A DNA stretch of 64,000 nt from CAKOSP01 sp044432745 (GTDB lineage Bacteria; Bacillota_I; Bacilli_A; RF39; UBA660). Location: positions 1 through 64,000 of the forward strand of contig JAWXUH010000005.1 in assembly GCA_044432745.1 (NCBI GenBank), written 5' to 3'. The translations under genes and the position numbers were made by a program. Below are positions 52,200-62,362 of the stretch, in pieces (positions within the stretch are counted from its first letter, which is position 1; each line of letters starts with the position of its first letter). Below the pieces are notes generated by a model. That model saw only the letters and a list, made by a program, of their open reading frames with translations. It did no database searches and was not told where the DNA came from.

Positions 52200-53985
52200 T
52201 CTTTAGTACCTCTAAGAATACTTCACTAGGTACCTCTACACTACCAACCATTTTCATTTTCTTTTTACCCTCTTTTTGTTTTTCTAATAATTTTCTTTTT
52301 CTTGATATGTCCCCACCATAACATTTTGCAAGTACATTTTTTCTCATAGCACTTATATTTTCTCTTGCTATTACTTTTGATCCTATGCTTGCTTGTATAG
52401 GTATTTGAAACATTTGTCTTGGTATTAATTTTTGTAATTTAGTTGTTATTACTCTACCTTTTTGATATGCTTGATCTTTATGTATTATTACAGAAAGTGC
52501 ATCAACTACTTCCCCATTTAATAATATATCCATTTTTACAAGTGTACTTTCTTTATATCCACATAAATTGTAATCAAAAGAAGCATAACCTTTTGTGTAA
52601 GATTTTAACTTATCATAAAAATCGTATACTATTTCAGACAGTGGTATTTCATAGTGAATATTTACCCTTGATTCATCTATATACTCTGTTGATTTGTAGT
52701 TACCTCTTTTTTCTTGACATAACTCCATAATAGAGCCTATATAGCTCGTTGGTGCTATTATATTAGTATATATGTATGGTTCTAGTATTTTTTCTATATT
52801 TACTTTATCTGGCATCTTATTTGGAGAATCTACATACGTTAATTTTCCATCAGTTGTGTATACTTCATATATAACACTTGGTGATGTTGCTATTACATTT
52901 AGGTCAAATTCTCTTTCTAGCCTAGATACTATTATATCCATATGAAGCAGTCCTAAAAATCCCATTCTAAAACCAAAACCTAGTGCATCTGATGTCTCTG
53001 GTTCAAAGGTAAGTGATGCATCTGATAATTTTAATTTTTCTAATGCTTCCTTAAGTTCATCATATCTATTTAACTCTGTTGGAAATATTCCCGAGAAAAC
53101 CATTGGTTTCATTTCTTTATATCCGTCAAGAGCTTCTTTACTTTCGTTTTGTTTAGTTGTAATTGTATCCCCTACAGATACTTCACTTATGTCTTTTATA
53201 GCCGCACATACGTATCCAACTGATCCACTTTCAAGTGTTTTAACCGATACATTACTTGGCGTTTTATATCCTAATTCTACTACTATAAATTGACTTTTTT
53301 TGTTAATAAGTTTTATAGTATCTCCTACATTAATAGAACCTTCTTTTACATTTACTAATAGTACTACACCTTTATATGGATCAAAGTAACTATCAAATAT
53401 TAATGCCTTAGTAGGTACTTCATTTTTTATTACTGGTGGCTTAGCTCTTTTTATTACATTTTCTAAAAGTTTTTCTACTCCTTCACCAGTTTTTCCACTT
53501 ACTAATAATATATCTTCTTCTTTAAAACCAAGTACTCTCGTTAATTCTTCCTTTACCTTTGGTATATTTGCATTTGGTAAATCTATCTTATTTATAACAG
53601 GTATTAATTCTAAATCATTTTCCATTGCTAAATATAAATTAGCTAATGTTTGTGCCTCTATTCCTTGTGCAGCATCAACTACTAAAAGCGCACTATCGCA
53701 TGCTGCAAGCGATCTAGATACCTCGTACGTAAAATCAACGTGACCTGGAGTATCTATTAAATTAAGTACGTAATCTTCATTATCATATTTATAATTAAGC
53801 CTTACCGCATTTAACTTGATTGTAATTCCTCTTTCACGTTCTAAATCCATACTATCTAGTAATTGATTTTTCATTTCTCTACTTTCAACTGCATTAGTAA
53901 TTTCTAATATTCTATCTGCAAGCGTACTTTTACCGTGGTCTATGTGCGCTATAATTGAAAAATTCCTATAATTGTTCTGTTTCAT
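52192..53985 (-). CDS. lepA: Translation elongation factor 4 (LepA)
   Basis: LepA back-translocates stalled ribosomes and aids 30S maturation. The 597-residue GTPase has G1 AHIDHGKSTLADRI, G3 DTPGHVDF, G4 NKIDLPNA, the EF-G-like domains and the LepA-specific C-terminal domain (GYASFDYNLCGYKES, ARENISAMRKNVLAKCYGGD). ACGGAG precedes the ATG. Confidence 0.98.
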   Translation of the reverse strand: MKQNNYRNFSIIAHIDHGKSTLADRILEITNAVESREMKNQLLDSMDLERERGITIKLNAVRLNYKYDNEDYVLNLIDTPGHVDFTYEVSRSLAACDSALLVVDAAQGIEAQTLANLYLAMENDLELIPVINKIDLPNANIPKVKEELTRVLGFKEEDILLVSGKTGEGVEKLLENVIKRAKPPVIKNEVPTKALIFDSYFDPYKGVVLLVNVKEGSINVGDTIKLINKKSQFIVVELGYKTPSNVSVKTLESGSVGYVCAAIKDISEVSVGDTITTKQNESKEALDGYKEMKPMVFSGIFPTELNRYDELKEALEKLKLSDASLTFEPETSDALGFGFRMGFLGLLHMDIIVSRLEREFDLNVIATSPSVIYEVYTTDGKLTYVDSPNKMPDKVNIEKILEPYIYTNIIAPTSYIGSIMELCQEKRGNYKSTEYIDESRVNIHYEIPLSEIVYDFYDKLKSYTKGYASFDYNLCGYKESTLVKMDILLNGEVVDALSVIIHKDQAYQKGRVITTKLQKLIPRQMFQIPIQASIGSKVIARENISAMRKNVLAKCYGGDISRKRKLLEKQKEGKKKMKMVGSVEVPSEVFLEVLKNE

Positions 53986-54038
53986 AATTAACTCCGTTTC
54001 ATATTATACTACATATATTGTTTTTTTCATATAAAGTT

Positions 54039-54863
54039 TTATAGTTTGTTTTTTACTTGTTTTAATAAATCTATTTCTTGTTTTTGATTAATTCTATAGT
54101 CATAGTCATCATCGTTTATTTCAGTAACAAAATTTTTATTTATTAATCCATTTTTTATTAATATATTTATGTCTTCCATAAAATTTTCATCTAGTTCATG
54201 CGCATTACTGTGCGTTTCTTTATTTATATAACCGTCATTATTTCCATTATTGGAAAAATGAAACTGCTTGATATATTTTTGCATATTTCCTACTGCTATA
54301 TACTCCTCAAAATATTCTGGATAATTTCTCTTATATATTGCAGCCCTGATTTTTACATGACATGTATCTATACATATTTTTAATTGATCATTATCTATAT
54401 GCTCACATAATAATATTTCAGTGCATGCATCCTCATTTATAAAGAATGTGTTTTCAAGCAATATAGTTACATTACTTCCTTTTATTAAATCTAGCATTCT
54501 TTGAAAATAATCAAGTGTCATTATTACATGTTTTTTGTAATCCCAACTTGTATGAAATAATACATTAATATGTACATTAAATTCTCTTGATATTTTCATA
54601 AAATATTTTAACAAATTATGAAATTTTTCTTCACTTGAAAACATATAAAATTCAATGTCACAAAAAGGTATAGGTGTATGCACCGTTATTTCTTCAAACG
54701 TATGTATTTCTAGTATTTTTTTTATAGGATCATATGCATTCATCTCTAATGTATTATAATCCATCTCTAGCATTTGAATTTCTATTCCTTTTGCTTCTTT
54801 TATATACTCATGTAGGTATTCTATACCTTTTAATTTTTCATCTATCTTTGGAAATATTTCCAT
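54039..54863 (-). CDS. TIM-barrel protein of the AP endonuclease 2 / xylose-isomerase-like family
   Basis: The 274-residue protein has metal-ligand-like positions spaced as in the family: VLFHTSW, LLENTFF, ICIDTCHV, KQFHFSN and SNAHELDENF. Members are sugar-phosphate isomerases/epimerases or endonuclease IV relatives. The substrate is not readable here. GGGAGA precedes the ATG. Confidence 0.8.
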   Translation of the reverse strand: MEIFPKIDEKLKGIEYLHEYIKEAKGIEIQMLEMDYNTLEMNAYDPIKKILEIHTFEEITVHTPIPFCDIEFYMFSSEEKFHNLLKYFMKISREFNVHINVLFHTSWDYKKHVIMTLDYFQRMLDLIKGSNVTILLENTFFINEDACTEILLCEHIDNDQLKICIDTCHVKIRAAIYKRNYPEYFEEYIAVGNMQKYIKQFHFSNNGNNDGYINKETHSNAHELDENFMEDINILIKNGLINKNFVTEINDDDYDYRINQKQEIDLLKQVKNKL

Positions 54864-54893
54864 ATATTTTCTCCCTTATATTCTATATTTTTT

Positions 54894-55328
54894 TTAATTA
54901 TCTAAAATTATTGTAATTGGCCCATCATTTTCAATATTAACAAGCATATCTGCTCCGAATTTTCCTGTTTCTACTTTTAAATTACTTCCTAATTTTTCAT
55001 TAAAAATATTATATAATTTTTCAGCTTCATTTCCATTCATTGCATCAATATATGATGGTCTATTTCCCTTTTTAGCATTACCGTATAACGTAAACTGACT
55101 TATAGATAATATCTCTTGATTAGTATCTAATATACTTTTATTCATTACTCCGTTTTCATCATCAAAAATTCTTAAATTAATTATTTTTTTTATCATTTTA
55201 TCTATATTTTCTTCATTATCAGTATGAGTGAATCCTACTAATATTACCATACCAGATTTTATTTTTCCTATTATTTTATTATCTACTGATACAGATGATT
55301 CTTTACTTCTTTGTACTACTACTTTCAT
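54894..55328 (-). CDS. dtd: D-aminoacyl-tRNA deacylase
   Basis: DTD hydrolyses D-amino acids from mischarged tRNAs. The 144-residue protein has VVVQRSKESSVSVD, LSISQFTLYGNAKKGNRPSY with the SQFTL site, and the Gly-cisPro-like NDGPITI. Its ATG overlaps the rel stop by 4 bp, the standard rel-dtd order. Confidence 0.96.
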   Translation of the reverse strand: MKVVVQRSKESSVSVDNKIIGKIKSGMVILVGFTHTDNEENIDKMIKKIINLRIFDDENGVMNKSILDTNQEILSISQFTLYGNAKKGNRPSYIDAMNGNEAEKLYNIFNEKLGSNLKVETGKFGADMLVNIENDGPITIILDN

Positions 55329-57439
55329 AAATCATTAATATCCTCTGTTGTATTTTTTACTCCGTTTATTCTATTTATTCCATTAATTAAATTTTCTAAA
55401 CTTTCTTTATCTTTTATAGATACAGAAATTTCTATTACGTTTTCGTTTATTTTAAATGACTCTAATCTAACTGTTTTTTTAGAACATACTTCAATTAAAG
55501 AAGATAAAAATAAATTTGGTAATTCTGTGAATATATATAAATTTTTACTAAACTGACTACTGTTATCGTAATTCCACTCTACTGGTACTAATTTTTCTTT
55601 TTCATCTACTACGTTTTTACAATTCTTTTTATGTATTGCCACTCCATTAGTTTTTGTGATGTGACCTACTATGTCATCTCCCTTTACAGGCATACAACAT
55701 TTTGCTATATTTACTAATATATCGTTTTGACCATCTACAATGATATCACTTTTGTAATTAATTCTTTCTTTTTTTCTTTTACTTTTATTTATCAATACAT
55801 CTTCTATTTCAGTTTTATCTTGATTAGATAAATTTATTATATATCCTGCTGTATATCGCAGTGATCCTATTGATAAATACAATTCATCCATATCACTTAA
55901 TTTTAAATCTCTTAATATTTTATTTAAATTTTCTAATTTATTAAACTCATCAAAAGTTATCTTTCTTTTTCTAAGTTCTTTTTCTAATATATTTTTTCCT
56001 CTATTTATATAATCTAATCTTAATTCTTTTGAAAAATACGATTTAATCTTATTTTTTGCCTGAGTAGTTTTTACAATATTTAACCAATCTTTATTTGGTT
56101 TACTTGTTTGACTAGTTTTAATACTTACTATATCTCCATCTTGAAGATTGTAATCAAATGATACCATAGTATCATTTACTATTGCTCCTACAGTCGTATC
56201 ACCTACATTAGAATGTATTCTATATGCAAAATCTATAGGAGTTGATCCACTTGGTAATTCTACAACATCTCCTTTTGGTGTATATACATATATAATTTTT
56301 TTGAATATGTCATTACGTAAATTTTCTTCAAATTCATTGTCTGAATCACTATAACTAGATTCAATTATATTTCTAAACATTTCTAGTTTTTGTTCCATTA
56401 AATTTTGCATTTTACTTGAACTTTTTTCTTTATAAGACCAGTGAGAAGCTATACCTTTTTCAGCTATAGAATCCATTTCATATGTTCTTATTTGTACTTC
56501 GTATACTTTGTTATTGTCACCTATTACCGATGTATGAAGTGACTGATACATATTTTCTTTTGGGTTAGCTACATAATCTTTAAATCTCTTTTCTACTGGT
56601 TCATATTTTGAATGTATTAATCCTACTGCTGTGTAACAATCATGTTCTGTTGTTACAAATATTCTTAATGCTAAAATATCATATATATCGTCCCAAGTTC
56701 TACCTGTAGATAGTTTATTATATATACTATATACACTTTTTACCCTTCCTTTTATTTCGAATGTTAAACCACTGTTTTTAAATATTTCTGATAACTCTTT
56801 TTTCATTATCTCTATATCTTCATTTAATTCTTCTATCGATGCGTTTAACTTCTCAGTTATATCTTCACATACATCTGGTTTTAAATATTGTAAACATAAA
56901 TTTTCTAATTCACTTTTTATTTTATTCATACCTAGTCTATGTGCTATTGGTACCATTATATTTAAAGTTTCGTCTGCTTTTCCTTTTTGTTTATATTCTT
57001 TTACTGCGTAGTTTGTTCTCATATTATGTAGTCTATCAGCTAATTTTATATATAGCACTCTTACATCTTCTGCCATTCCTACTAATATTTTTCTTAAATA
57101 TGCTTTTGACGATTCACTTGTTCCTAGTAATTCTAGTTTATTTATTTTAGATAATGAATCTATTACTTTTGCTATATCTTCTCCAAAATTTTCTTTTAGA
57201 TCTTGATATGTTGATTCTCCATTATTTATTACTTCATGTAGTAATGCTGCTATTATTACGTCTTCACTTACTCCCATATCCATTAATATGTTAGCAACTT
57301 CAATTGGATGAGTTATATAATCATCTCCACTTAGTCTCTTTTTTCCTAAATGTTCTTTCTTAGCATACAAATATGCTTTTTCTACATTTTCATAATTATA
57401 TTTTTCTTTTATTTTTTCTTCGATATCTTTAAAAACCAT
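55325..57439 (-). CDS. (p)ppGpp synthetase of the Rel family with a degenerate hydrolase site
   Basis: The 704-residue protein has an N-terminal HD domain (about 25-180), a synthetase domain (about 230-345: GRVKSVYSIY, YDILALRIFV, RFKDYVANPKENMYQSLHT, YEVQIRT), TGS (VVELPSGSTPIDFAYRIHSN), a zinc/helical region with CCMPVKGDDIVG, and ACT. In the hydrolase, the usual HDxxED reads HEVINN, so metal-dependent ppGpp breakdown is probably lost while synthesis looks intact. GAGAGGTG precedes the ATG. Confidence 0.93.
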   Translation of the reverse strand: MVFKDIEEKIKEKYNYENVEKAYLYAKKEHLGKKRLSGDDYITHPIEVANILMDMGVSEDVIIAALLHEVINNGESTYQDLKENFGEDIAKVIDSLSKINKLELLGTSESSKAYLRKILVGMAEDVRVLYIKLADRLHNMRTNYAVKEYKQKGKADETLNIMVPIAHRLGMNKIKSELENLCLQYLKPDVCEDITEKLNASIEELNEDIEIMKKELSEIFKNSGLTFEIKGRVKSVYSIYNKLSTGRTWDDIYDILALRIFVTTEHDCYTAVGLIHSKYEPVEKRFKDYVANPKENMYQSLHTSVIGDNNKVYEVQIRTYEMDSIAEKGIASHWSYKEKSSSKMQNLMEQKLEMFRNIIESSYSDSDNEFEENLRNDIFKKIIYVYTPKGDVVELPSGSTPIDFAYRIHSNVGDTTVGAIVNDTMVSFDYNLQDGDIVSIKTSQTSKPNKDWLNIVKTTQAKNKIKSYFSKELRLDYINRGKNILEKELRKRKITFDEFNKLENLNKILRDLKLSDMDELYLSIGSLRYTAGYIINLSNQDKTEIEDVLINKSKRKKERINYKSDIIVDGQNDILVNIAKCCMPVKGDDIVGHITKTNGVAIHKKNCKNVVDEKEKLVPVEWNYDNSSQFSKNLYIFTELPNLFLSSLIEVCSKKTVRLESFKINENVIEISVSIKDKESLENLINGINRINGVKNTTEDINDL

Positions 57440-57540
57440 GTTGTCACCTCTCCTATTTTCTGTTTTTACTTATATGTTTTTTAATTACTACATATATTTA
57501 TTATATAACAATTTTTGGTTTTTTTAAAGGAGGTTAAATT

Positions 57541-58836
57541 ATTAAGAAAAATATTTTTTTTAAATCTACAATAATTTTATTAATAGGCGGTTTTATTACT
57601 AGAGCACTTGGTTTTATTATTCGCATATACTATACTAGAGTAATCGGTGAAGTTGGAATAAATTTACTTTCTATTGTTATGCCTACATATTCTATGCTTA
57701 TGACACTTGCTACCTTCATGCTTCCACTTACTATATCTAAACTTGTTGCAGAGCAAAAAAAACGAAGTATTAGCATTATGCAAAATGCAGGTTTTGTTAT
57801 TTTTTTTATTAATCTAGTTGTTATCTTTTTTATGATACTTAGTAGCGATTATATAGCCTCTACTCTTCTTAATGAACCTAACTGTAAATACATTTTAATT
57901 GCTATGAGTTTAACTCTACCATTTATTTCTCTATCATCTATTATAAAAGGATATTTCTTAGGTAAACAACGAACTATGCCTTATATGATATCTAATGTAT
58001 TAGAACAACTTCTAAGATTAATTGTAATACTTTTTATGCTTCCTATTTTAATTAAATTTAGTCCCCTTCACGCTGTTGTTGGTCTTATGCTTTTAACTAT
58101 AATTTCAGAGTCATTTAGCGTCTTTATTTTTATGTTTTTTCTTCCTAAGAACGTAATTATTAAGAAAGAAGATTTGAAATACGACAAGGGAATTTATTCT
58201 GATATTTTAGATTTATCTATACCATCAGTTTCCGGTAGAATTGTTGGCAATATAGGTTATTTCTTAGAACCTGTTATTTTGACAAATTTTTTGATTTTTT
58301 CGGGTTATACTTCTACTTATGTAATTACTGAGTATGCAGCATTTAATGCATATGCTATACCAATTCTTACTATGCCTGCATTTTTTATTCAAGCTCTTAG
58401 TCAAACTCTTATACCAGAGATTAGTAAATACAACGGCATTAATAATAAAATTATGATAAAAAAAAGAATATATCAAGTTCTTAGTATTACTTTTATTCTT
58501 GGATGTTTGTTTTCTATTTTTATTTTGATATTTAACGAAAAAATTCTTTTAATATTATATAATACTTCTAAAGGATCTAATTATATTAAATGTCTTGCAC
58601 CTGTATTTTCTATATTTTATTTAGAAGGTATTTTCTATGCCATTTTTCAAGCTATTGATAAAGCTAAGTTAGCTTTCAAGATTTCTTTAAAAGGAGTTAT
58701 TATGAAAATTGTTATTTTATCTTTTTTATCATTAATAAAAATTGGTATGTATTCTTTGGTGATTGCTCAAATTATTAATATACTATATATAATAACAATT
58801 TGCTTTGTTACTCTAAAAAAAGAAAGTGTTATTTAA
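57541..58836 (+). CDS. SpoVB/MurJ-like lipid flippase (MOP superfamily), ATT start proposed
   Basis: The 431-residue protein has about twelve membrane segments. The frame upstream of the first ATG (57679) stays open for 46 codons and encodes the conserved N-terminus, IGGFITRALGFIIRIYYTRV then IGEVGINLLSIVMPTYS. Such residues form TM1 of SpoVB/MurJ-type exporters, so the ATG cannot be the start. An in-frame TAA at 57535 bounds the frame. AAAGGAGG at 57526-57533 sits 7 bp before ATT 57541, the best start. It probably exports a lipid-linked wall precursor. A link to sporulation is suggested only by family and the sigK-like gene. Confidence 0.87.
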   Translation: MKKNIFFKSTIILLIGGFITRALGFIIRIYYTRVIGEVGINLLSIVMPTYSMLMTLATFMLPLTISKLVAEQKKRSISIMQNAGFVIFFINLVVIFFMILSSDYIASTLLNEPNCKYILIAMSLTLPFISLSSIIKGYFLGKQRTMPYMISNVLEQLLRLIVILFMLPILIKFSPLHAVVGLMLLTIISESFSVFIFMFFLPKNVIIKKEDLKYDKGIYSDILDLSIPSVSGRIVGNIGYFLEPVILTNFLIFSGYTSTYVITEYAAFNAYAIPILTMPAFFIQALSQTLIPEISKYNGINNKIMIKKRIYQVLSITFILGCLFSIFILIFNEKILLILYNTSKGSNYIKCLAPVFSIFYLEGIFYAIFQAIDKAKLAFKISLKGVIMKIVILSFLSLIKIGMYSLVIAQIINILYIITICFVTLKKESVI

Positions 58837-58900
58837 TAGTTGACTTTTTGTAGCATATTTGATATACTATTTGAGTTGCAAAAAAAAAGGGGGTTTTTTT

Positions 58901-59695
58901 ATGAAAGGAAACGAGGACATTATTTTGAATAATGACAATAACTATAAACCTATAAGTTTTATAAGTAAATATATAAAAGAAAATTTAGATGGAGGAAATG
59001 ATCAACTTAAATTAATTTTATTTGATAAATTTTTAATTAAATTTTCAGAAGATTTTAATATAAATCTTGATGATTTATTAAATAATGAAAAAAGTATTAT
59101 AGATAATATGGAATCTAGAGAGGATGCAAATCACAATTTAGTATTTGAAGGTGTTAGACACGGTTATTATAAACAAATTTGTTATAACTTCTTAGTTGAA
59201 GATTATAAAAATGCTTTATCTTATTACCAATGCTTAATGCATCACTTAGTTAGTACATACAAGGCTTGTAATGTAGACATTAAATTTATAGAACATTATG
59301 CTTATTTATCTGCTGAAGAAGATTTAGAATATGAACAAACTATTACTTCTCCAGTATCAAATATAGTTTTAAATTCAGTAAACATAAATGATAATGAAGA
59401 TACTAATACTATGAATAACTTTTTAGAAGATTTTAATAAAGATATTCCTGATACTGTTTCTAATTTAATGCGTATAGAACATTGTTTTTTAACATTAATT
59501 ATGAAAGGAAAAGTTGAATTTCAAGACGTAATTAATAACGTATATTATAAATTTATTAAGCCTATTTGTAATTTCTACAATAATGGAGAAATTAAAAAAG
59601 CTAGAGACTTATATGTTGGTATGATTAAACATTTTTCTGAAAATTATATTAACGAAAATAATTTAGACGACGAACTTGGAAAAGTTTTAAGTTAA
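58901..59695 (+). CDS. Hypothetical helical protein
   Basis: A 264-residue soluble, mainly helical, acidic protein with two similar-looking halves: YNFLVEDYKNALSYYQCLM, and later YYKFIKPICNFYNNGEIKKA with RDLYVGMIKHF. No known motif is seen. ATG 58901 is chosen because AAGGGGG lies 7 bp before it. The longer frame runs back through this site. It is followed by a bidirectional terminator shared with mutS. Confidence 0.65.
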   Translation: MKGNEDIILNNDNNYKPISFISKYIKENLDGGNDQLKLILFDKFLIKFSEDFNINLDDLLNNEKSIIDNMESREDANHNLVFEGVRHGYYKQICYNFLVEDYKNALSYYQCLMHHLVSTYKACNVDIKFIEHYAYLSAEEDLEYEQTITSPVSNIVLNSVNINDNEDTNTMNNFLEDFNKDIPDTVSNLMRIEHCFLTLIMKGKVEFQDVINNVYYKFIKPICNFYNNGEIKKARDLYVGMIKHFSENYINENNLDDELGKVLS

Positions 59696-59730
59696 AAAAA
59701 CAGTGATTTTAAAATCACTGTTTTTCTTTT
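59693..59730. terminator. Bidirectional terminator (58901 gene and mutS)
   Basis: An 11-bp stem (ACAGTGATTTT with AAAATCACTGT) between A and T runs, overlapping the mutS end. Confidence 0.85.
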
Positions 59731-62270
59731 TCATCTTTTTCTAATAATTCCTTTAAAATAAATATTTGATTAATTGCCTCCATTGGAGTAATATTTAGTA
59801 CATCTATTTTTTTTAGGATATCATTTATTTTATTGGTTTCTTCTTTTTTTTCGTCAAAAGACATAGCTAATTGTATATTGGTTGTTGTCTTTTTTGGTTT
59901 AACTGATTGATTTTCATAACAAAATAATATTTCACTTGCTCTTTTTATCAATTCAGATGGCATGTTTGCAAGTACTGCAACATGTATACCATAACTTTTA
60001 TCTACTGGTCCACTTTTTATCTTATGTAAAAATGTTATAGAGTCTCCATCTTCAACAGCAGATACGTGTATATTTTTTACATTTTTTAAATCTTTATCTA
60101 TATTAGTAAGTTCGTGATAATGCGTAGAAAACAATGTAAAACATTTAATGTTTTTACTAACATATTCTAATATCGCTTTTGCAAGAGACATACCATCATA
60201 TGTAGCTGTTCCTCTTCCAAGTTCATCAAATAATATTAAACTATTTTCAGTCGCGTTGATTATAGCATTTTTAGCTTCTTTCATTTCTACCATAAATGTA
60301 GATTCTCCACTTACTAAATCATCCGATGCACCTATTCTAGTAAATATTTTATCTATTACAGATAATTCTGCTGCTTTTGCAGGTACAAAAGATCCTATTT
60401 GAGCCATTATCACTATTATCGCAAGTTGTCTCATATAAGTAGACTTACCTGACATATTTGGTCCTGTTAATAAGAGAGTACTTGAGTTTGGATCCATAAA
60501 ACAATCATTTGGTACATATTCATTTTTACTTACTACCTCTACTACTGGATGTCTTCCATCTATAATATTGATTACTTTTTGATCATTTAACTTTGGTCTT
60601 ACTAATTTATATACATCAGCGCACTCTGCAAGTGCTGCTAATACATCTATTTCACTTAGTACGCTAGCAGTTTCTCTTAATTTAACACATTCTTCCTTTA
60701 CTTTTTCTTTTATTTCACAAAATAATTCATATTCTAAACTTACTATTTTTTCTTCTGCTCCTAATATGATACTTTCTTTTTCTTTTAATAAAGGAGATGT
60801 ATATCTCTCACAGTTTGCTAGTGTTTGTTTTCTTTCAAAGTTATATTCATCTTTTACTTCTTTTACTGAACCTTTTGATACTTCTATATAATATCCGAAG
60901 ATTTTATTATAACCTACTTTTAAATTTTTAATACCTGTTTCTTCTTTTATTTCTTTTTCAAAGTTTATTATAAAGTCTTTACCACCTGATCTTATTTGTT
61001 TTATTTCATCAAGTTTGAAACTATATCCTTCTTTTATTATAGAACCTTCCTTTATACTTATTGGTGGTTCTTCACTTATTGAAGATTCTAACAATTTATA
61101 TAATTCTTCATGTACTTCAAAATTATATTTAAATTTTAAATCTTTTATTATCTTTTCTATATCAGGTAATACTTTTAAACTTTTTTTAATTTGTAGTAAA
61201 TCTCTTGCATTTAAAGAACCATTTATTACTTTACCTACTAATCTTTCTAAATCATATACCTCGTATAAATTGTTCCTCAATTCAGTTTTTAATATAAACT
61301 CTGTATTCAACTTTTCTATTTTATCGTATCTACTATTTAGTTCCTTCATATTTTTTATTGGATTTAGTATCCAAGTTTTTAATTTTCTTGAACCTGGTGC
61401 AGTTTTTGTTTTATCTAATAACCATAATAATGAGTATTCTCTTTCTTTTAATCTTAAAGTTTCTACTATTTCTAGATTACGAACTGAATGTATATCTAAC
61501 TCTAAATAATCTAGTTTATTTTTTTCTTCTACTTTATTAACATGATCTAAGTTTTTTAGTAATTTATTTTCTAAATAATAAAATAAATGTTTTACCCCTA
61601 ATGCTATTCTAGCATCTATGTTTTCTAAAAATTCTGGTGATTTACCTGATACTTCTTTTGAATATATTACATCTATCTTATATTTATTTTTTAATGTATC
61701 TATTAATTCTGCATCCAAATTATCTATAAAAATTATTTCTTTTATATTTAAATTAAGTATTTCATTTTTTAATTTTTCTTCATCTAAATTAATTTTAATT
61801 GCTGAAAGATTTCCAGTTGATATGTCTAAATATGTTAATAAATGCATATCTGCAAACGTTAATATACTTGCTATATACACTTCACTACCTGAATCTAACA
61901 TCTCAAAATCAGCTATAGTTGCCTTACTTACTACACTTAATACTTTACGTTCTACAACTTTATTTTCTCCTATCGTATCAAGTTGTTCTCCTATAGCTAC
62001 TTTGTATCCCTTATTTACTAACTTTTCTATGTAACCTTTTGCACTGTGATGTGGTACACCACACATTGGAACTTTTTCTTCTAAACCTGCGTTTTTACCT
62101 GTTAATGTTAACTCTACTTCTCTTGATGTTGTAATTGCATCTTCAAAGAACAGTTCATAAAAATCTCCAAGTCTAAAAAATAAAAGTTCATCTTTATAAT
62201 TCTCTTTTATCTCTACATATTGTCTCATCATTGGACTTAATTTCGTTTTATCTACTTCACATAACTTCAT
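59715..62270 (-). CDS. mutS: DNA mismatch repair protein MutS
   Basis: The 851-residue protein starts with the mismatch-binding domain (RLGDFYELFFEDA, with its F-x-E core) and continues through lever and clamp. It ends with the ATPase: Walker A TGPNMSGKSTYMRQLA, then GRGTATYDGMSLA and FSTHYHEL. There is no clear ribosome site; TAAAAT ends about 8 bp before the ATG, which fits a short or leaderless transcript. mutL is not in the window. Confidence 0.98.
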   Translation of the reverse strand: MKLCEVDKTKLSPMMRQYVEIKENYKDELLFFRLGDFYELFFEDAITTSREVELTLTGKNAGLEEKVPMCGVPHHSAKGYIEKLVNKGYKVAIGEQLDTIGENKVVERKVLSVVSKATIADFEMLDSGSEVYIASILTFADMHLLTYLDISTGNLSAIKINLDEEKLKNEILNLNIKEIIFIDNLDAELIDTLKNKYKIDVIYSKEVSGKSPEFLENIDARIALGVKHLFYYLENKLLKNLDHVNKVEEKNKLDYLELDIHSVRNLEIVETLRLKEREYSLLWLLDKTKTAPGSRKLKTWILNPIKNMKELNSRYDKIEKLNTEFILKTELRNNLYEVYDLERLVGKVINGSLNARDLLQIKKSLKVLPDIEKIIKDLKFKYNFEVHEELYKLLESSISEEPPISIKEGSIIKEGYSFKLDEIKQIRSGGKDFIINFEKEIKEETGIKNLKVGYNKIFGYYIEVSKGSVKEVKDEYNFERKQTLANCERYTSPLLKEKESIILGAEEKIVSLEYELFCEIKEKVKEECVKLRETASVLSEIDVLAALAECADVYKLVRPKLNDQKVINIIDGRHPVVEVVSKNEYVPNDCFMDPNSSTLLLTGPNMSGKSTYMRQLAIIVIMAQIGSFVPAKAAELSVIDKIFTRIGASDDLVSGESTFMVEMKEAKNAIINATENSLILFDELGRGTATYDGMSLAKAILEYVSKNIKCFTLFSTHYHELTNIDKDLKNVKNIHVSAVEDGDSITFLHKIKSGPVDKSYGIHVAVLANMPSELIKRASEILFCYENQSVKPKKTTTNIQLAMSFDEKKEETNKINDILKKIDVLNITPMEAINQIFILKELLEKDEKEKQ

Positions 62271-62333
62271 AAAATTTATTTTATCAAATTTTGTAGATAA
62301 AAGCTATATAATTTATCATTTTATATATTATTT

Positions 62334-62362
62334 CAAAAAAAAAACTTTTTTAAAAAGTTTTA
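62334..62362 (-). terminator. Terminator of the pilus-type operon
   Basis: AAAACTTT-N5-AAAGTTTT followed by a long U run on the minus strand. Confidence 0.7.
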
